Shown here piece after piece: positions 35,973 to 44,196 of a stretch of DNA of 64,000 nucleotides (the stretch's first letter is position 1; each line of letters begins with the position of its first letter). The translations under genes and the position numbers were made by a program. Source of the DNA: Streptomyces xanthophaeus (GTDB taxonomy: Bacteria > Actinomycetota > Actinomycetes > Streptomycetales > Streptomycetaceae); NCBI RefSeq assembly GCF_000725805.1, contig NZ_JOFT01000018.1, forward strand, positions 105,186 through 169,185, read 5' to 3'. Below the pieces are notes generated by a model, which searched no databases, was not told the DNA's origin, and saw only the letters and a program-made list of their open reading frames with translations.

Positions 35973-38134
35973 TCCTCCCGAACACCACCCCGGCCCCATC
36001 TGCGCCTGCACTGCCCGAGCCAGACACACTCGTGCTGCTCAACCGGCCGTTGCGCCCCGGGACCGACCTCAGCACCCTGTCGGTCTTCGCCGACCAGCGC
36101 TGGCGCCTTTCACCCGCCGTCTTCGAGGGCCACACCACCGCGTTCTCGATCGACTTCAGCCCCATCACGGCACCGTTCCTGCATACGGTCAAGACGCTCA
36201 CGTGGTTGCTGCTCAACCACACCAGCGCCGGCGTCTCCACCTTCTACTTCCGTCCGCGCACGTTGGCGATCACCACCATCACCTGCATGTTCCGCAGCCT
36301 CCGGCTGTTCACCGACTGGCTCTACGGGCGCGGCCGGACATGCTTCGGCGAGGTGTCGCTGGCCGACCTCGATGACTACGCCGCGCACGTCAAAGCAACC
36401 GAGACCAGCCATGGCCAGCGCGAAGACCGGCTCTCGATCGTGAACCGGGTGTGGTCCTACCGGGACCTGCTGCCCGGGGCCGACCGGCTGCCGCAAACAC
36501 CGCCCTGGCGCGGCGAGCGAATCCAGGACATCCTCCAGCAGCGGCGCGCCATCCGCGAAGAGAACCGGACGCCCCGGATCCACCCCGAGACGATGTCGGC
36601 GCTGCTGGCCTGGTCCCTGCGGTTCGTGGAGACCTTCGCCGAGGACATCACCGCGGCATTCAGCGAACACCTTGTCCTCAGCGAGCGCAGCGGCCGCAGC
36701 CGCGGGGGCCGGGCCATTCCCCCACCGCGGCGCCCGAAGGGCGCGCTGACCGACGACCTGCGCGTCCTGCTGAGCGATTACCGCGAGCGGGGACGTCCGC
36801 TTCCCGGCATCCGGGACAACGACGGCACGCTCCGGGTCAACCTCTCGCATCTGGGAAAGGTGCTCGACACCGCCCGCGGCGCGCTGGACAACCCCAGCAA
36901 CCGCGCCGTTTTCGCCGAGATGGGGCTGCCCGTCATCGAGGGCACGCCGCTGGACGCGCCGGTCACCGGGCGGTTGGACGGCCAGCCCTGGCACGACGGG
37001 GCCATCGAATACACCGAGGCCGGGTTCCTGGCCCGGCACCTGAGCACGGCCTGCTTCATCGTGATCACCTACCTGTCGGGGATGCGGTCAGGCGAAGCCC
37101 TCAGTCTGAAACGCGGCTGCGTCGAACGAGACCACGCCCACGGCCTGGTCCTCCTGCGCGGCAGACACTGGAAAGGTGTCCGCGACGCTGCCGGCGACAA
37201 GATGCCCGAGGGTGAGATCCGGGCCGATCCGTGGGTTGTCACCGAGGCCGTCGCCACCGCCGTCGCCATCCTGGAACGGCTCCACACGAGCACCTGGCTG
37301 TTCCCGGCGACGTTGTTCACCGACGGCCGCGACAGCGCGACCATCCTGCGCAGCCGCGTCGGCGGCTCCCGGTCGGAGACCCGAATCAACCACGACATCG
37401 CCGAATTCCTGACCTGGGTCGAGACCTACTGCACCGAGCACGGCCGCAGCGACCGCATCCCCCCCGACCCGGTCCACCCGGTCATCTACTCCGCTCGCCT
37501 GCGCCGCACCCTGGCCTGGTTCATCGTCCGCCGGCCACGAGGCCTGGTCGCCGCCGCCATCCAATACGGACACCTCCGCGTCCAGATGACCCTCGGCTAC
37601 GCCGGAAACTACGCCTCCGGCTTCCCCGACGACCTCGCCTTCGAAGACTGGCTGGCCCGGCTGGACACCCTCGCCGACGCACACCAGCGCCTACGTGAAG
37701 GCGAGCAGGTCAGCGGCCCAGCAGCCGAGACCTACCGGCACCGCGTCCAAGCCGCCACTCGCTTCGCCGGCCGAGTCCTGCGCACCAAGCGGCACGCCAC
37801 CACCATGCTCGCCAACCCCGACCTCCAGATCTTCCCCGGCAAGGGCATGACCTGCGTCCTGGACCCCAAGCGAGCAGCCTGCCGCCTGCACAGCGAGGAG
37901 GACAGCACCCGCCGCACACCCGACCTCGACGATTGCCGCCCGAACTGCGTCAACATCGCACGGACCGACCGCGACATCGAACAAGTCCTCGTCCAGATCG
38001 AGCGGCTACGGCCGCTCGTCGACGACCCGCTGGCCCCCGCGTTCCGACACACCCGCGAACAGCACGAGCTCGACCGCCTGGAGCACATCGTCACCGCCCA
38101 CGACCGCACCGGAGAACCCCACGATGGCCACTGA
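35969..38134 (+). CDS. tyrosine recombinase, third of trio
   Basis: This 721-residue protein starts at ATG 35969. An extended N-terminal region with an SAM-like core-binding domain precedes the catalytic domain: Arg in YLSGMRSGEALSL, the second Arg in SARLRRTLAWFIV, and His/Tyr in YGHLRVQMTLGYAGNY. A Cys-rich segment (TCVLDPKRAACRL, DDCRPNC) near the C-terminus is typical of these long trio recombinases and may bind metal. It overlaps the DUF6262 gene by 11 bp. Confidence 0.82.
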   Translation: MILPNTTPAPSAPALPEPDTLVLLNRPLRPGTDLSTLSVFADQRWRLSPAVFEGHTTAFSIDFSPITAPFLHTVKTLTWLLLNHTSAGVSTFYFRPRTLAITTITCMFRSLRLFTDWLYGRGRTCFGEVSLADLDDYAAHVKATETSHGQREDRLSIVNRVWSYRDLLPGADRLPQTPPWRGERIQDILQQRRAIREENRTPRIHPETMSALLAWSLRFVETFAEDITAAFSEHLVLSERSGRSRGGRAIPPPRRPKGALTDDLRVLLSDYRERGRPLPGIRDNDGTLRVNLSHLGKVLDTARGALDNPSNRAVFAEMGLPVIEGTPLDAPVTGRLDGQPWHDGAIEYTEAGFLARHLSTACFIVITYLSGMRSGEALSLKRGCVERDHAHGLVLLRGRHWKGVRDAAGDKMPEGEIRADPWVVTEAVATAVAILERLHTSTWLFPATLFTDGRDSATILRSRVGGSRSETRINHDIAEFLTWVETYCTEHGRSDRIPPDPVHPVIYSARLRRTLAWFIVRRPRGLVAAAIQYGHLRVQMTLGYAGNYASGFPDDLAFEDWLARLDTLADAHQRLREGEQVSGPAAETYRHRVQAATRFAGRVLRTKRHATTMLANPDLQIFPGKGMTCVLDPKRAACRLHSEEDSTRRTPDLDDCRPNCVNIARTDRDIEQVLVQIERLRPLVDDPLAPAFRHTREQHELDRLEHIVTAHDRTGEPHDGH

Positions 38135-38528
38135 CCGCGACGCCGAACGCGACGCCATCACAGCAGCGATCCAGCGGCTGCTCGACGGACGTCCCACACG
38201 GTCCACCGGCGCGCTCACCACGCTGCAACTCGCCGCCGAGGCAGGCGTCAAGCGCTGGGTCCTCACCCACAAGCACGTCGACCTGAAAGAAGAATTCGTC
38301 CGCCGGAAGTCCGAGGCGAACGGCATCCCGCCCGCGTTCCAACACCTGCACGCCCGCGCCATCGACGCCGAAGCCGCCGCCCAGGCCCTGCGGGAGGACA
38401 ACGACCGGCTTCGCGAGCGCGTCGCAGTCTATGCCCAGGTCATCCACGAACTCCGGACCGAGCTGGACAGGCGCACCGACCGCACCACCCACCGCAGCCC
38501 TGTCCGGAGCCTGCCGACCAGGGCCTGA
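38124..38528 (+). CDS. TnpC-like small protein (DUF6262 type)
   Basis: This 134-residue protein starts at ATG 38124 inside the end of the third recombinase. An HTH-like segment (LTTLQLAAEAGVKRWVLTHKH) is followed by a long coiled coil (AEAAAQALREDNDRLRERVA). The position and layout match TnpC/DUF6262 proteins that assist recombinase trios, in Tn554 by influencing orientation and efficiency. Family call is from memory. Confidence 0.75.
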   Translation: MATDRDAERDAITAAIQRLLDGRPTRSTGALTTLQLAAEAGVKRWVLTHKHVDLKEEFVRRKSEANGIPPAFQHLHARAIDAEAAAQALREDNDRLRERVAVYAQVIHELRTELDRRTDRTTHRSPVRSLPTRA

Positions 38529-38639
38529 AGGGCGAGGCGACATGGGCTGTTGAGCGCGTCCTGTGAACGAGTCTTGTAGTCGACCCGTTCTGCCAGCTCC
38601 ATGCTCAGCTTCGGTCTCCTCCGCGTCACGCAGGCAGTT

Positions 38640-39872
38640 TCAGCTCAGGAGAGGATTGCCTCTGAGGTTCGCTTCCCCGCACGGCCAGGGGCCCTCGGTC
38701 AGGGGCCCCAGCGGTGTACGGAAGACCAGGACCTCGTTGTCCAGGGAGACGACGACACTGCCTTCGCTCAGCAGTAGCGCACGACCGATAACCGCTCGGC
38801 TGTCGTCCATGGCGAACAGCTCGTGTCCGGCGAGATCCGTGTCCACAGCGAGCAGCTTGCCGTCTCGCCAGAACACCGCGGTTCCCTCGCAGTCCATCGC
38901 GGGGTAGGACGTGTAGTAACCCGTCAGTGGCGGCCCGTCCACAAGGCTGTTGTCCGGTGCGAGCCGCCGGAAGCGTGATCGCGAAGGCAGGCCGTTTTCG
39001 AGCTCCGGACCGCAGACGCCGCCGTTCTTGCCGACGAGCATTGCCCCATGGCTGGCCCAGCGCGCGGTTTCGACGCCGTCCCGGCCGAACCGGCCGGTCG
39101 TGAAGGCACCGTAACCCTGGGATCCGAGCAGGAACTGGCCAGGGCCAGCTATCGCCTTTCGGCCTGTGGGAGCGGGAGCGGTGACCGAGATGATCGCGCC
39201 ACTGTCCAGGTCGAGGAAGAACGTCCTTCCGATGCCACCCCGTGTGTCGGTGAAACTGGCTGCGATCCGGTCGGCCGATACGAGCAGTGGCTCCCAGTGA
39301 TCAATGCCGATCTCCTCCGGGACCCAAGGTTTACGCGGCCGGATCTCCCATCCGGTCCGGTCTCCCATCTCCACCACACCCGGGAACGAGACCGCACCGA
39401 GCGCAATCGGCGTGGACCAGAGGCACTCCCCCTCTTTCGTGTACCGGGCCACGCGAGGCTCCGGTACAGAGGTGGGTCGGCTTCGGTGGCTACGGACCGT
39501 GCGGGAGCCGCTGACCCAGGAAATGACGAACCCGTCGTCGAGGAGGACGAATGCGCCGATCTCCTCATCGGCGTGGCACTCCGGGCGGACGGTGGGCCCA
39601 GTGGAACCGTCCGGCAGAACACCTTCCAGGAGCTGACCGTCGCGGTCTGGGTAGGCGAGCCACAGTGCGCCGTCCGTGGCCAGACGGGATTGCGGCTTGC
39701 CTGTCCCGGGGTAGGTCCGCTGCCACTCCACCTTGCCTGAAAGGTCGACCCGCGTGATGACGGTCGCCAGCGGATTCGGGCCGTAGCCGGTGACGGTCAG
39801 TGGCCCGGAGGGGTCGGATGCGGCCACAGCGCGGATCTGGCCCGGCATGGTGAAACGCGATGAGAGGGTCAT
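38640..39872 (-). CDS. predicted beta-propeller-like protein, unknown
   Basis: This 410-residue protein starts at ATG 39872 and has no signal peptide. It has repeated short beta-rich units of the type GALWLAYPDRDGQL, GAFVLLDDGFVISW, GTAVFWRDGKLLAV and GSVVVSLDNEVLVF, which suggests a propeller with about six to seven blades. I recognise no family. It sits immediately after the recombinase module on the opposite strand and could be cargo or resident DNA. Confidence 0.6.
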   Translation of the reverse strand: MTLSSRFTMPGQIRAVAASDPSGPLTVTGYGPNPLATVITRVDLSGKVEWQRTYPGTGKPQSRLATDGALWLAYPDRDGQLLEGVLPDGSTGPTVRPECHADEEIGAFVLLDDGFVISWVSGSRTVRSHRSRPTSVPEPRVARYTKEGECLWSTPIALGAVSFPGVVEMGDRTGWEIRPRKPWVPEEIGIDHWEPLLVSADRIAASFTDTRGGIGRTFFLDLDSGAIISVTAPAPTGRKAIAGPGQFLLGSQGYGAFTTGRFGRDGVETARWASHGAMLVGKNGGVCGPELENGLPSRSRFRRLAPDNSLVDGPPLTGYYTSYPAMDCEGTAVFWRDGKLLAVDTDLAGHELFAMDDSRAVIGRALLLSEGSVVVSLDNEVLVFRTPLGPLTEGPWPCGEANLRGNPLLS

Positions 39873-39952
39873 GCGTCCGCATCTTGCCGCATGGTCTCCG
39901 TCCGCAGCGGTTGGGCCCTCTGCAGCGCTCGTCTGGAACGCTCAGGGGCCAA

Positions 39953-40267
39953 CTACGTTGCACAGGGCGCGCCGGCAAGTGTGCGGGCGACGCTCTCGTC
40001 GACCGCGGCGTCCGGGACCGGGCGCCGGAGGTCGAGCGGATTTCGTCGGGCCAGCGCATCGCGTGGAGGACAAGGACATCCCCCGAGGGTGCGCAGCAGG
40101 GCCAGGCATTCGCGGCCGCGGAAGCCGACTTTGGCGACGGCGCCCTTGCTGGAGCGGGCCAGGGCGGTGCGCAGGAGGATGTAGGGCTTGGCGGCGGGGC
40201 CGTTGGCGGTGACGTAGTAGGAGGCGCCCGCGGCTATGGGGTCGATGGAGGTGCACAGGGACTTCAC
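39953..40267 (-). pseudogene. Ku-protein fragment (DNA end-joining), remnant
   Basis: The frame from GTG 40267 reads SIDPIAAGASYYVTANGP, AAKPYILLRTALARSSKGAV and VGFRGRECLALLRTLGG. This matches the middle of bacterial Ku (yYl.p, akpYaLLr.AL..sgr.av.kf.lR.rehLalLr), followed by a degraded PVPDAAVDESVARTLAGA stretch. Intact Ku is ~270-350 residues with flanking beta-barrel parts; here only ~100 residues remain. It is therefore a likely inactivated copy. Confidence 0.6.
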
Positions 40268-40397
40268 TCGGGTCTCTCTCCGTCCGGGCGCTCCCGCTTC
40301 AGGTCCGCACCCGAGGGCTGGGTTGTCGGCACCTCGCTCTTCGTGATGCGATGTACCCGGCCCTTGCTGTGGGCCCGCTGGCTCGCCAGGCGAGAAT

Positions 40398-40838
40398 GTG
40401 GCCGTGTCTACCTACTACGGCTCTTCCGCCCGCCGCCTCATGATCGCCGCCCTGATCCCGCTGGCCGCCGACGCGGCTGCTCAGCAGGCGTGGTTGAAGT
40501 CGTTCCCCATCGCCACGGACGACCTCCTGTACGACTTCGACAACGCCCTACCGGTCTTCGCGCGCGAAGAGGCGGACGAGATCGACGCGGCAGCCGTGAT
40601 GGAGGAGCTCCGCACGATCGAGGATCACTTCCGGGAGATGTGCGGGGACCGGCCGGCCGACCCCTGGACGTACGAGGCCCTGGCCAAGGATCCGGCCTGG
40701 GCGGCGGTACGTGCACTGGCGCGCGAGATCCTCTTCGTCCTCACCGGCGACCGCACCCTGCCCATGCCCCACATCAACTTCATCCCCGCGGCCATCGACA
40801 CGGCGACACCGCCGCCGGTCGACCACCTCGCCCCGTAG
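40398..40838 (+). CDS. hypothetical protein
   Basis: This ~146-residue frame starts at GTG 40398 (GTG 40404 is equally likely) and shows coding-like third-position GC. It is predicted helical and acidic (YDFDNALPVFAREEADEIDA, VMEELRTIEDHFREM), with a hydrophobic segment ALAREILFVLTGDRTLPMP. I recognise no family. It converges on the next gene with a 33-bp gap. Confidence 0.55.
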   Translation: MAVSTYYGSSARRLMIAALIPLAADAAAQQAWLKSFPIATDDLLYDFDNALPVFAREEADEIDAAAVMEELRTIEDHFREMCGDRPADPWTYEALAKDPAWAAVRALAREILFVLTGDRTLPMPHINFIPAAIDTATPPPVDHLAP

Positions 40839-40871
40839 TGCGGGAGGGCCGTCGGAACCCGGTGCGCGGAG

Positions 40872-41597
40872 TCAGCCTCCGTGGAGGCCCCATTCGTCCA
40901 GGCCGCCGTAAACGTGCGCTTCGAGGCACTGCGGGGCATCGAGGCCCATGGCCTCGCCGCGGTACACGGCGATGAGGGTGTCCTCGCCCCGCCACCAGCC
41001 GTCGGTCACGCCCTGGACCTCGGGCACCGGTTCGAAGCTGTCGAGATCTAGTGCCTCCACGGCCCTGCCCGTGACCCTGGTGATGGTCGTGGCCCAGCGA
41101 CGTGCGTGGGCGGCTAGGGCCAGGGCTTCCACCCACCCCTCCGTGCTGGCGTGCAGGGGTGTCCAGCGGTCGGCGTCGATGCCGAACGCCCCGTCGGGGC
41201 CGATCATGAACCCGTAGGCCATGGACACCCTGCCGTCCCCCGCCGAGAACGACCAGCCTTCTGCGGACGACCCTTCGGGACAGTCCGCGCTCAGGACGCG
41301 TGGACCGCCTTCGTAGAACGGAGCCGGCGGCAGGGCGAGACCGCCCCAACGGTCCTGGAACGCGGTGGCCCGGTCGATCTCGGCAACGGGGATTCGGCGC
41401 TCGATCCACACATCGCGGTGACGCCGGATGTCGGACTGGTGAACCCGGAGGCCCTCCACCTCGACGAACCGGTGAGCCCGGTGGCTCAGATCGACAGGCG
41501 CGACCGGGAGAGGCGAAACGTGATCGCCCGGGGAGGACAGCAGCTCAGAGTGGCGGGCCCCGCAGCACGAACAGGCGCACCCGAGATCGTTGGTCAC
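40872..41597 (-). CDS. hypothetical protein with N-terminal Cys cluster
   Basis: This ~241-residue protein is counted from GTG 41597 (VTNDLGCACSCCGARHSELL); upstream the frame stays open to 41666. Four Cys and a His close to the N-terminus suggest a small metal site. The C-terminal part (GWVEALALAAHARRWATTITR, WWRGEDTLIAVYRG) resembles SMI1/KNR4-like or SUKH-like proteins only loosely. The repeat array 41641-41700 lies just upstream and may be its operator. Confidence 0.5.
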   Translation of the reverse strand: MTNDLGCACSCCGARHSELLSSPGDHVSPLPVAPVDLSHRAHRFVEVEGLRVHQSDIRRHRDVWIERRIPVAEIDRATAFQDRWGGLALPPAPFYEGGPRVLSADCPEGSSAEGWSFSAGDGRVSMAYGFMIGPDGAFGIDADRWTPLHASTEGWVEALALAAHARRWATTITRVTGRAVEALDLDSFEPVPEVQGVTDGWWRGEDTLIAVYRGEAMGLDAPQCLEAHVYGGLDEWGLHGG

Positions 41598-41640
41598 AGG
41601 ACGGAGCCTACTGACCGGCTCGGCATCTCCCGACCCTGGG

Positions 41641-41700
41641 TGCCAACTAGCGCGCTCGATCGCCAACTAGCGTGCCCAAGCGCCACCTATCGCGCTCAGT
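41641..41700. repeat. three head-to-tail 20-bp direct repeats
   Basis: Three exactly phased 20-bp units (41641-41660, 41661-41680, 41681-41700) share the core GCCAACTAGCG; the third unit is degenerate (GCCACCTATCG). The array lies ~45 bp upstream of the GTG at 41597 on the minus strand, so it may be an iterated binding site for a regulator of that gene. Two or three helical turns of spacing (20 bp) would put bound proteins on one DNA face. Confidence 0.75.
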
Positions 41701-41819
41701 CACACGTCCCTAAACCGGCTTGGTCTGGGGAGCTACAGACGAGCCGTGATCGATTGATGTTCGGCAACAGCTCGGAATAGGCGAGAGAACGGGAGGGCGG
41801 CATCGTTTGTGGTGCCGGG

Positions 41820-42275
41820 CTAGCTGCGGGCGCTGCGGGAGAGCCAGGGGGTCAGGTTGAGGTTCGTGATGAGTTCCTTGTAGGTCTCGTCGCCGGGCAG
41901 GGGCACGATCAGCCACTGGCCCGGCGGGAAGAACCGGCCCTTGGTGTAGGCCAGGCCGCCGTAGACGGAGCGGAGGAACGCAGGGACGGCGTCGCGCGGG
42001 ACGTCGTGGAACTCGACGTGGTCGACGGTGATCTTCGCGTCGTCCTCGGGGAAGATCCGGACGCTCACGGCCGGGACGCCGGACAGTTCGACGAACGCCT
42101 CGTGCGGGAGCGAGCCGTCGGGGTCCAGGGTGGTGAAGAGGCCGGCCGAGGTGCGGCGTGAGGTCTGGTCGGCCCCGATGTCATCGGTGACGGTGAGCGC
42201 CAGGCCGTGGTCGTCCGCGATCGCGCGTATCGCCCTGACGGCGGCTTCGGTGGTCGGCAGGTGGGGGTGTGCCAT
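41820..42275 (-). CDS. hypothetical protein, last gene of operon A
   Basis: This 151-residue protein starts at ATG 42275, 15 bp after the HIT gene. It is beta-rich with FVELSGVPAVSVRIFPEDDAK and WLIVPLPGDETYKELITNL segments and has no transmembrane region. I do not recognise a family. The tight spacing makes it part of the P450-to-HIT transcript, but a functional link is not shown. Confidence 0.6.
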   Translation of the reverse strand: MAHPHLPTTEAAVRAIRAIADDHGLALTVTDDIGADQTSRRTSAGLFTTLDPDGSLPHEAFVELSGVPAVSVRIFPEDDAKITVDHVEFHDVPRDAVPAFLRSVYGGLAYTKGRFFPPGQWLIVPLPGDETYKELITNLNLTPWLSRSARS

Positions 42276-42290
42276 GGTCGTGATTCTTCC

Positions 42291-42773
42291 TCACTGGGGG
42301 TGGACCGGAACCGGAGGGGGTACCGGTCCGGGGTGTCGGGCGGGCGTGGCGCCCCCCTTCGCGGCAAGGATTCGTCTTCGCGTGCGCGCCAGGGCGGCGG
42401 GGTCGGCGCGTTCCGCCGTCCACGGGCGGTGGAGGTGGTCGGACTCCCGTCGGGGGACCAGATGGACGTGCAGGTGGAAGACGTCCTGCCAGCCGGCCGG
42501 GCGGTTGGCCTGGAACAGCGTCAGACCGTCCGAGGGGAAGGCTGCGTCGAGGAGCGCGGCCATCCGGTGGGCCGTGCGCATCACCGAGGCGGCATCGTCC
42601 TCGGAGACCGCCCAGATGTCCGCCGCGTGGGCCCGGGGGATGACGAGGGTGTGGCCTTCCATCACCGCGGTGTTGTCGAGGAAGGCCACGGTCGACTCGT
42701 CCTGGAACAGGATCTCGGCGTGGAGCCGCCCGGCGACGATCTCGCAGAAGTCGCACGTCACCTCAGCGGCCAC
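42291..42773 (-). CDS. HIT-family nucleotide hydrolase
   Basis: This 160-residue protein starts at GTG 42773, which overlaps the end of cutC by 11 bp. It begins with CDFCEIVAG and contains the triad FHLHVHLVPRR near residue 100; the middle His is the nucleophile. HIT proteins hydrolyse adenosine 5'-monophosphoramidate, Ap4A or similar nucleotide-linked esters. The substrate is unknown. Confidence 0.85.
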   Translation of the reverse strand: MAAEVTCDFCEIVAGRLHAEILFQDESTVAFLDNTAVMEGHTLVIPRAHAADIWAVSEDDAASVMRTAHRMAALLDAAFPSDGLTLFQANRPAGWQDVFHLHVHLVPRRESDHLHRPWTAERADPAALARTRRRILAAKGGATPARHPGPVPPPVPVHPQ

Positions 42774-43479
42774 GGGTGCGCAGCTCCTCGGGATCGGTTT
42801 CGATGAGGCGCCGCCACCGCAGGACTGCGGCGCGGTCCACCGGGCTGTCCCAGCCGTCACGGCGGACGGACGTGCCCACGTGGAAGGCGCCGACCCCGTG
42901 GGCGCGCAGCGTCGGGACGTGCTCCGGCATGAGTCCGCCGCCCGCCATGATCGCGGCCGAGTAGCCGGGTTCGCCCCGCCGGTCGGCTTCCGCCGTCACC
43001 ACGGCGAGACCTTCCTCGACCCCGGCGACGCAGCCCGCCGTCAGGACGGTGTCCAGTCCGGGAAGCCCGGCGACGGCACGGCGCACCGCGCCCCGGTCCG
43101 CCGCGTGGTCGAGGGCGCGGTGGAACGTCCAGGGGGAGCCGGGAACCGACGCGAGGACGGCGGTGACCGCGGGCAGGTCCAAGGCTCCGTCCGGGGTGAG
43201 GAACCCGAGGACGAAGGCATCGGCCCCCGCGGCCTTCAGCGCTGCGGCGGTTTCGCGGATCCGGTCCACGTCAGCGGCCTGGAACCCGCCCTTGTCCCGC
43301 AGCATGATCCGCAGGGGGACGTCCACGCAGTCACGGACGCGGAGGAATTCCGTGAGGGAAGGGGTCATGCCGTCGGCGGCCATGTCGGTCGCCAGTTCCA
43401 GTCGGCCGGCGCCGCCCGCCACGGCTTCCACGGCCTCGTCCGCGGAGGTGACGACGACCTCAAGTACCGTCTCCTGCAC
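42763..43479 (-). CDS. cutC: CutC-family protein
   Basis: This 238-residue protein starts at GTG 43479. The TIM-barrel signature of CutC is seen in LEVVVTSADEAVEAVAGGAGRLEL (two joined parts), VPLRIMLRDKGGF and TFHRALDHAADR. CutC proteins were named for copper homeostasis, but that role is doubtful in many bacteria. Here it lies 5 bp downstream of the HAD gene. The operon context suggests a metabolic rather than copper-related job. Confidence 0.8.
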   Translation of the reverse strand: MQETVLEVVVTSADEAVEAVAGGAGRLELATDMAADGMTPSLTEFLRVRDCVDVPLRIMLRDKGGFQAADVDRIRETAAALKAAGADAFVLGFLTPDGALDLPAVTAVLASVPGSPWTFHRALDHAADRGAVRRAVAGLPGLDTVLTAGCVAGVEEGLAVVTAEADRRGEPGYSAAIMAGGGLMPEHVPTLRAHGVGAFHVGTSVRRDGWDSPVDRAAVLRWRRLIETDPEELRTRGR

Positions 43480-43484
43480 GGCCC

Positions 43485-44156
43485 TCAGCCCTCCGACCCG
43501 GCTACGGCACCGGCCACCGGCCCGAACTGCGGCGGCCAGGCGATGCCGGTGAGGTCGGCAACGACGAGGTCCGCGGCGCCGAGCGCCGCGGCGTCGTGTC
43601 CGGCGGCGATGGCGACGCAGCGGGCTCCGGCCGCCTTGGCCGCGGCCACCCCTGCCGGTGCGTCCTCGAACACCACGGTGGCCGACGGCTCGACGCCCAG
43701 GGCGGCGCAGCCGGCGAGGTAGCCCTCGGGGTCGGGCTTTCCGCGGGTCACGTCGTCGGCGGTGACCATGACGTCGAAGAGGGAGAGGGCGCCGAGGGCG
43801 CCGAGCTCGCCGCTCGCGTACTCCTTGGTTCCCGAGGTGACCAGTCCCACCGGAACGCCTGACGCGCGGAGCCGGGCCACGAGTTCGAGGGCGCCGGGGA
43901 CGGTCGCCACGGCGGGCATGTCGGGGAGCGTGGTGTAGTGCAGGGCCTCTGCGAAGAGGTCGTCGACCGTTCGGCCTGGGAAGCCGTGCACGTGGTCGCG
44001 CAGGGCCTCCCTGCCCGGGCGTCCGGCGAAGCTCCTGATGGTGGCCTCGTCGTAGGGGACTCCGTTGTTGCGGAACAGCCGTGTCCAGGCCTCGCGGCTG
44101 CGCGGCTCGGTGTCGATCAGCGTGCCGTCCAGGTCGAAGAGTGCGGCAGCGTACAT
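43485..44156 (-). CDS. HAD-family phosphatase/phosphoglucomutase-like
   Basis: This 223-residue protein starts at ATG 44156. HAD motif I is FDLDGTLIDTEP, motif II LVTSGT, Lys in TRGKPDPEGY, and motif IV VFEDAPAGVAAAKAAG. It belongs to the beta-phosphoglucomutase-like/phosphatase subgroup with a small cap after motif I. A sugar-phosphate substrate is plausible next to a glycosyltransferase. The gap to the glycosyltransferase gene is 40 bp. Confidence 0.85.
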   Translation of the reverse strand: MYAAALFDLDGTLIDTEPRSREAWTRLFRNNGVPYDEATIRSFAGRPGREALRDHVHGFPGRTVDDLFAEALHYTTLPDMPAVATVPGALELVARLRASGVPVGLVTSGTKEYASGELGALGALSLFDVMVTADDVTRGKPDPEGYLAGCAALGVEPSATVVFEDAPAGVAAAKAAGARCVAIAAGHDAAALGAADLVVADLTGIAWPPQFGPVAGAVAGSEG

Positions 44157-44196
44157 GCGGGTCCTTCGGTGGCAGGGGAGTGGGGGAGGGGCTCGG

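Larger units (their letters stand above)
32580..38528 (+). mobile_element. recombinase-trio module (Tn554/RIT-like) with TnpC-like partner
   Basis: Three overlapping recombinase-type genes (32580-34107, 34104-35972, 35969-38134) are followed by a small TnpC/DUF6262-like gene (38124-38528), all on the plus strand. Trios of tyrosine recombinases and the Tn554 TnpABC set are known site-specific transposition modules. No convincing terminal repeats were found, so the true element ends are unknown. The flanking accessory genes may or may not be cargo. Confidence 0.65.

Noticed and set aside
32565..38575. 7-bp inverted repeat (ACTCGTT / AACGAGT) flanking the recombinase trio
   Set aside because: Too short to be meaningful in 6 kb; not accepted as element ends.
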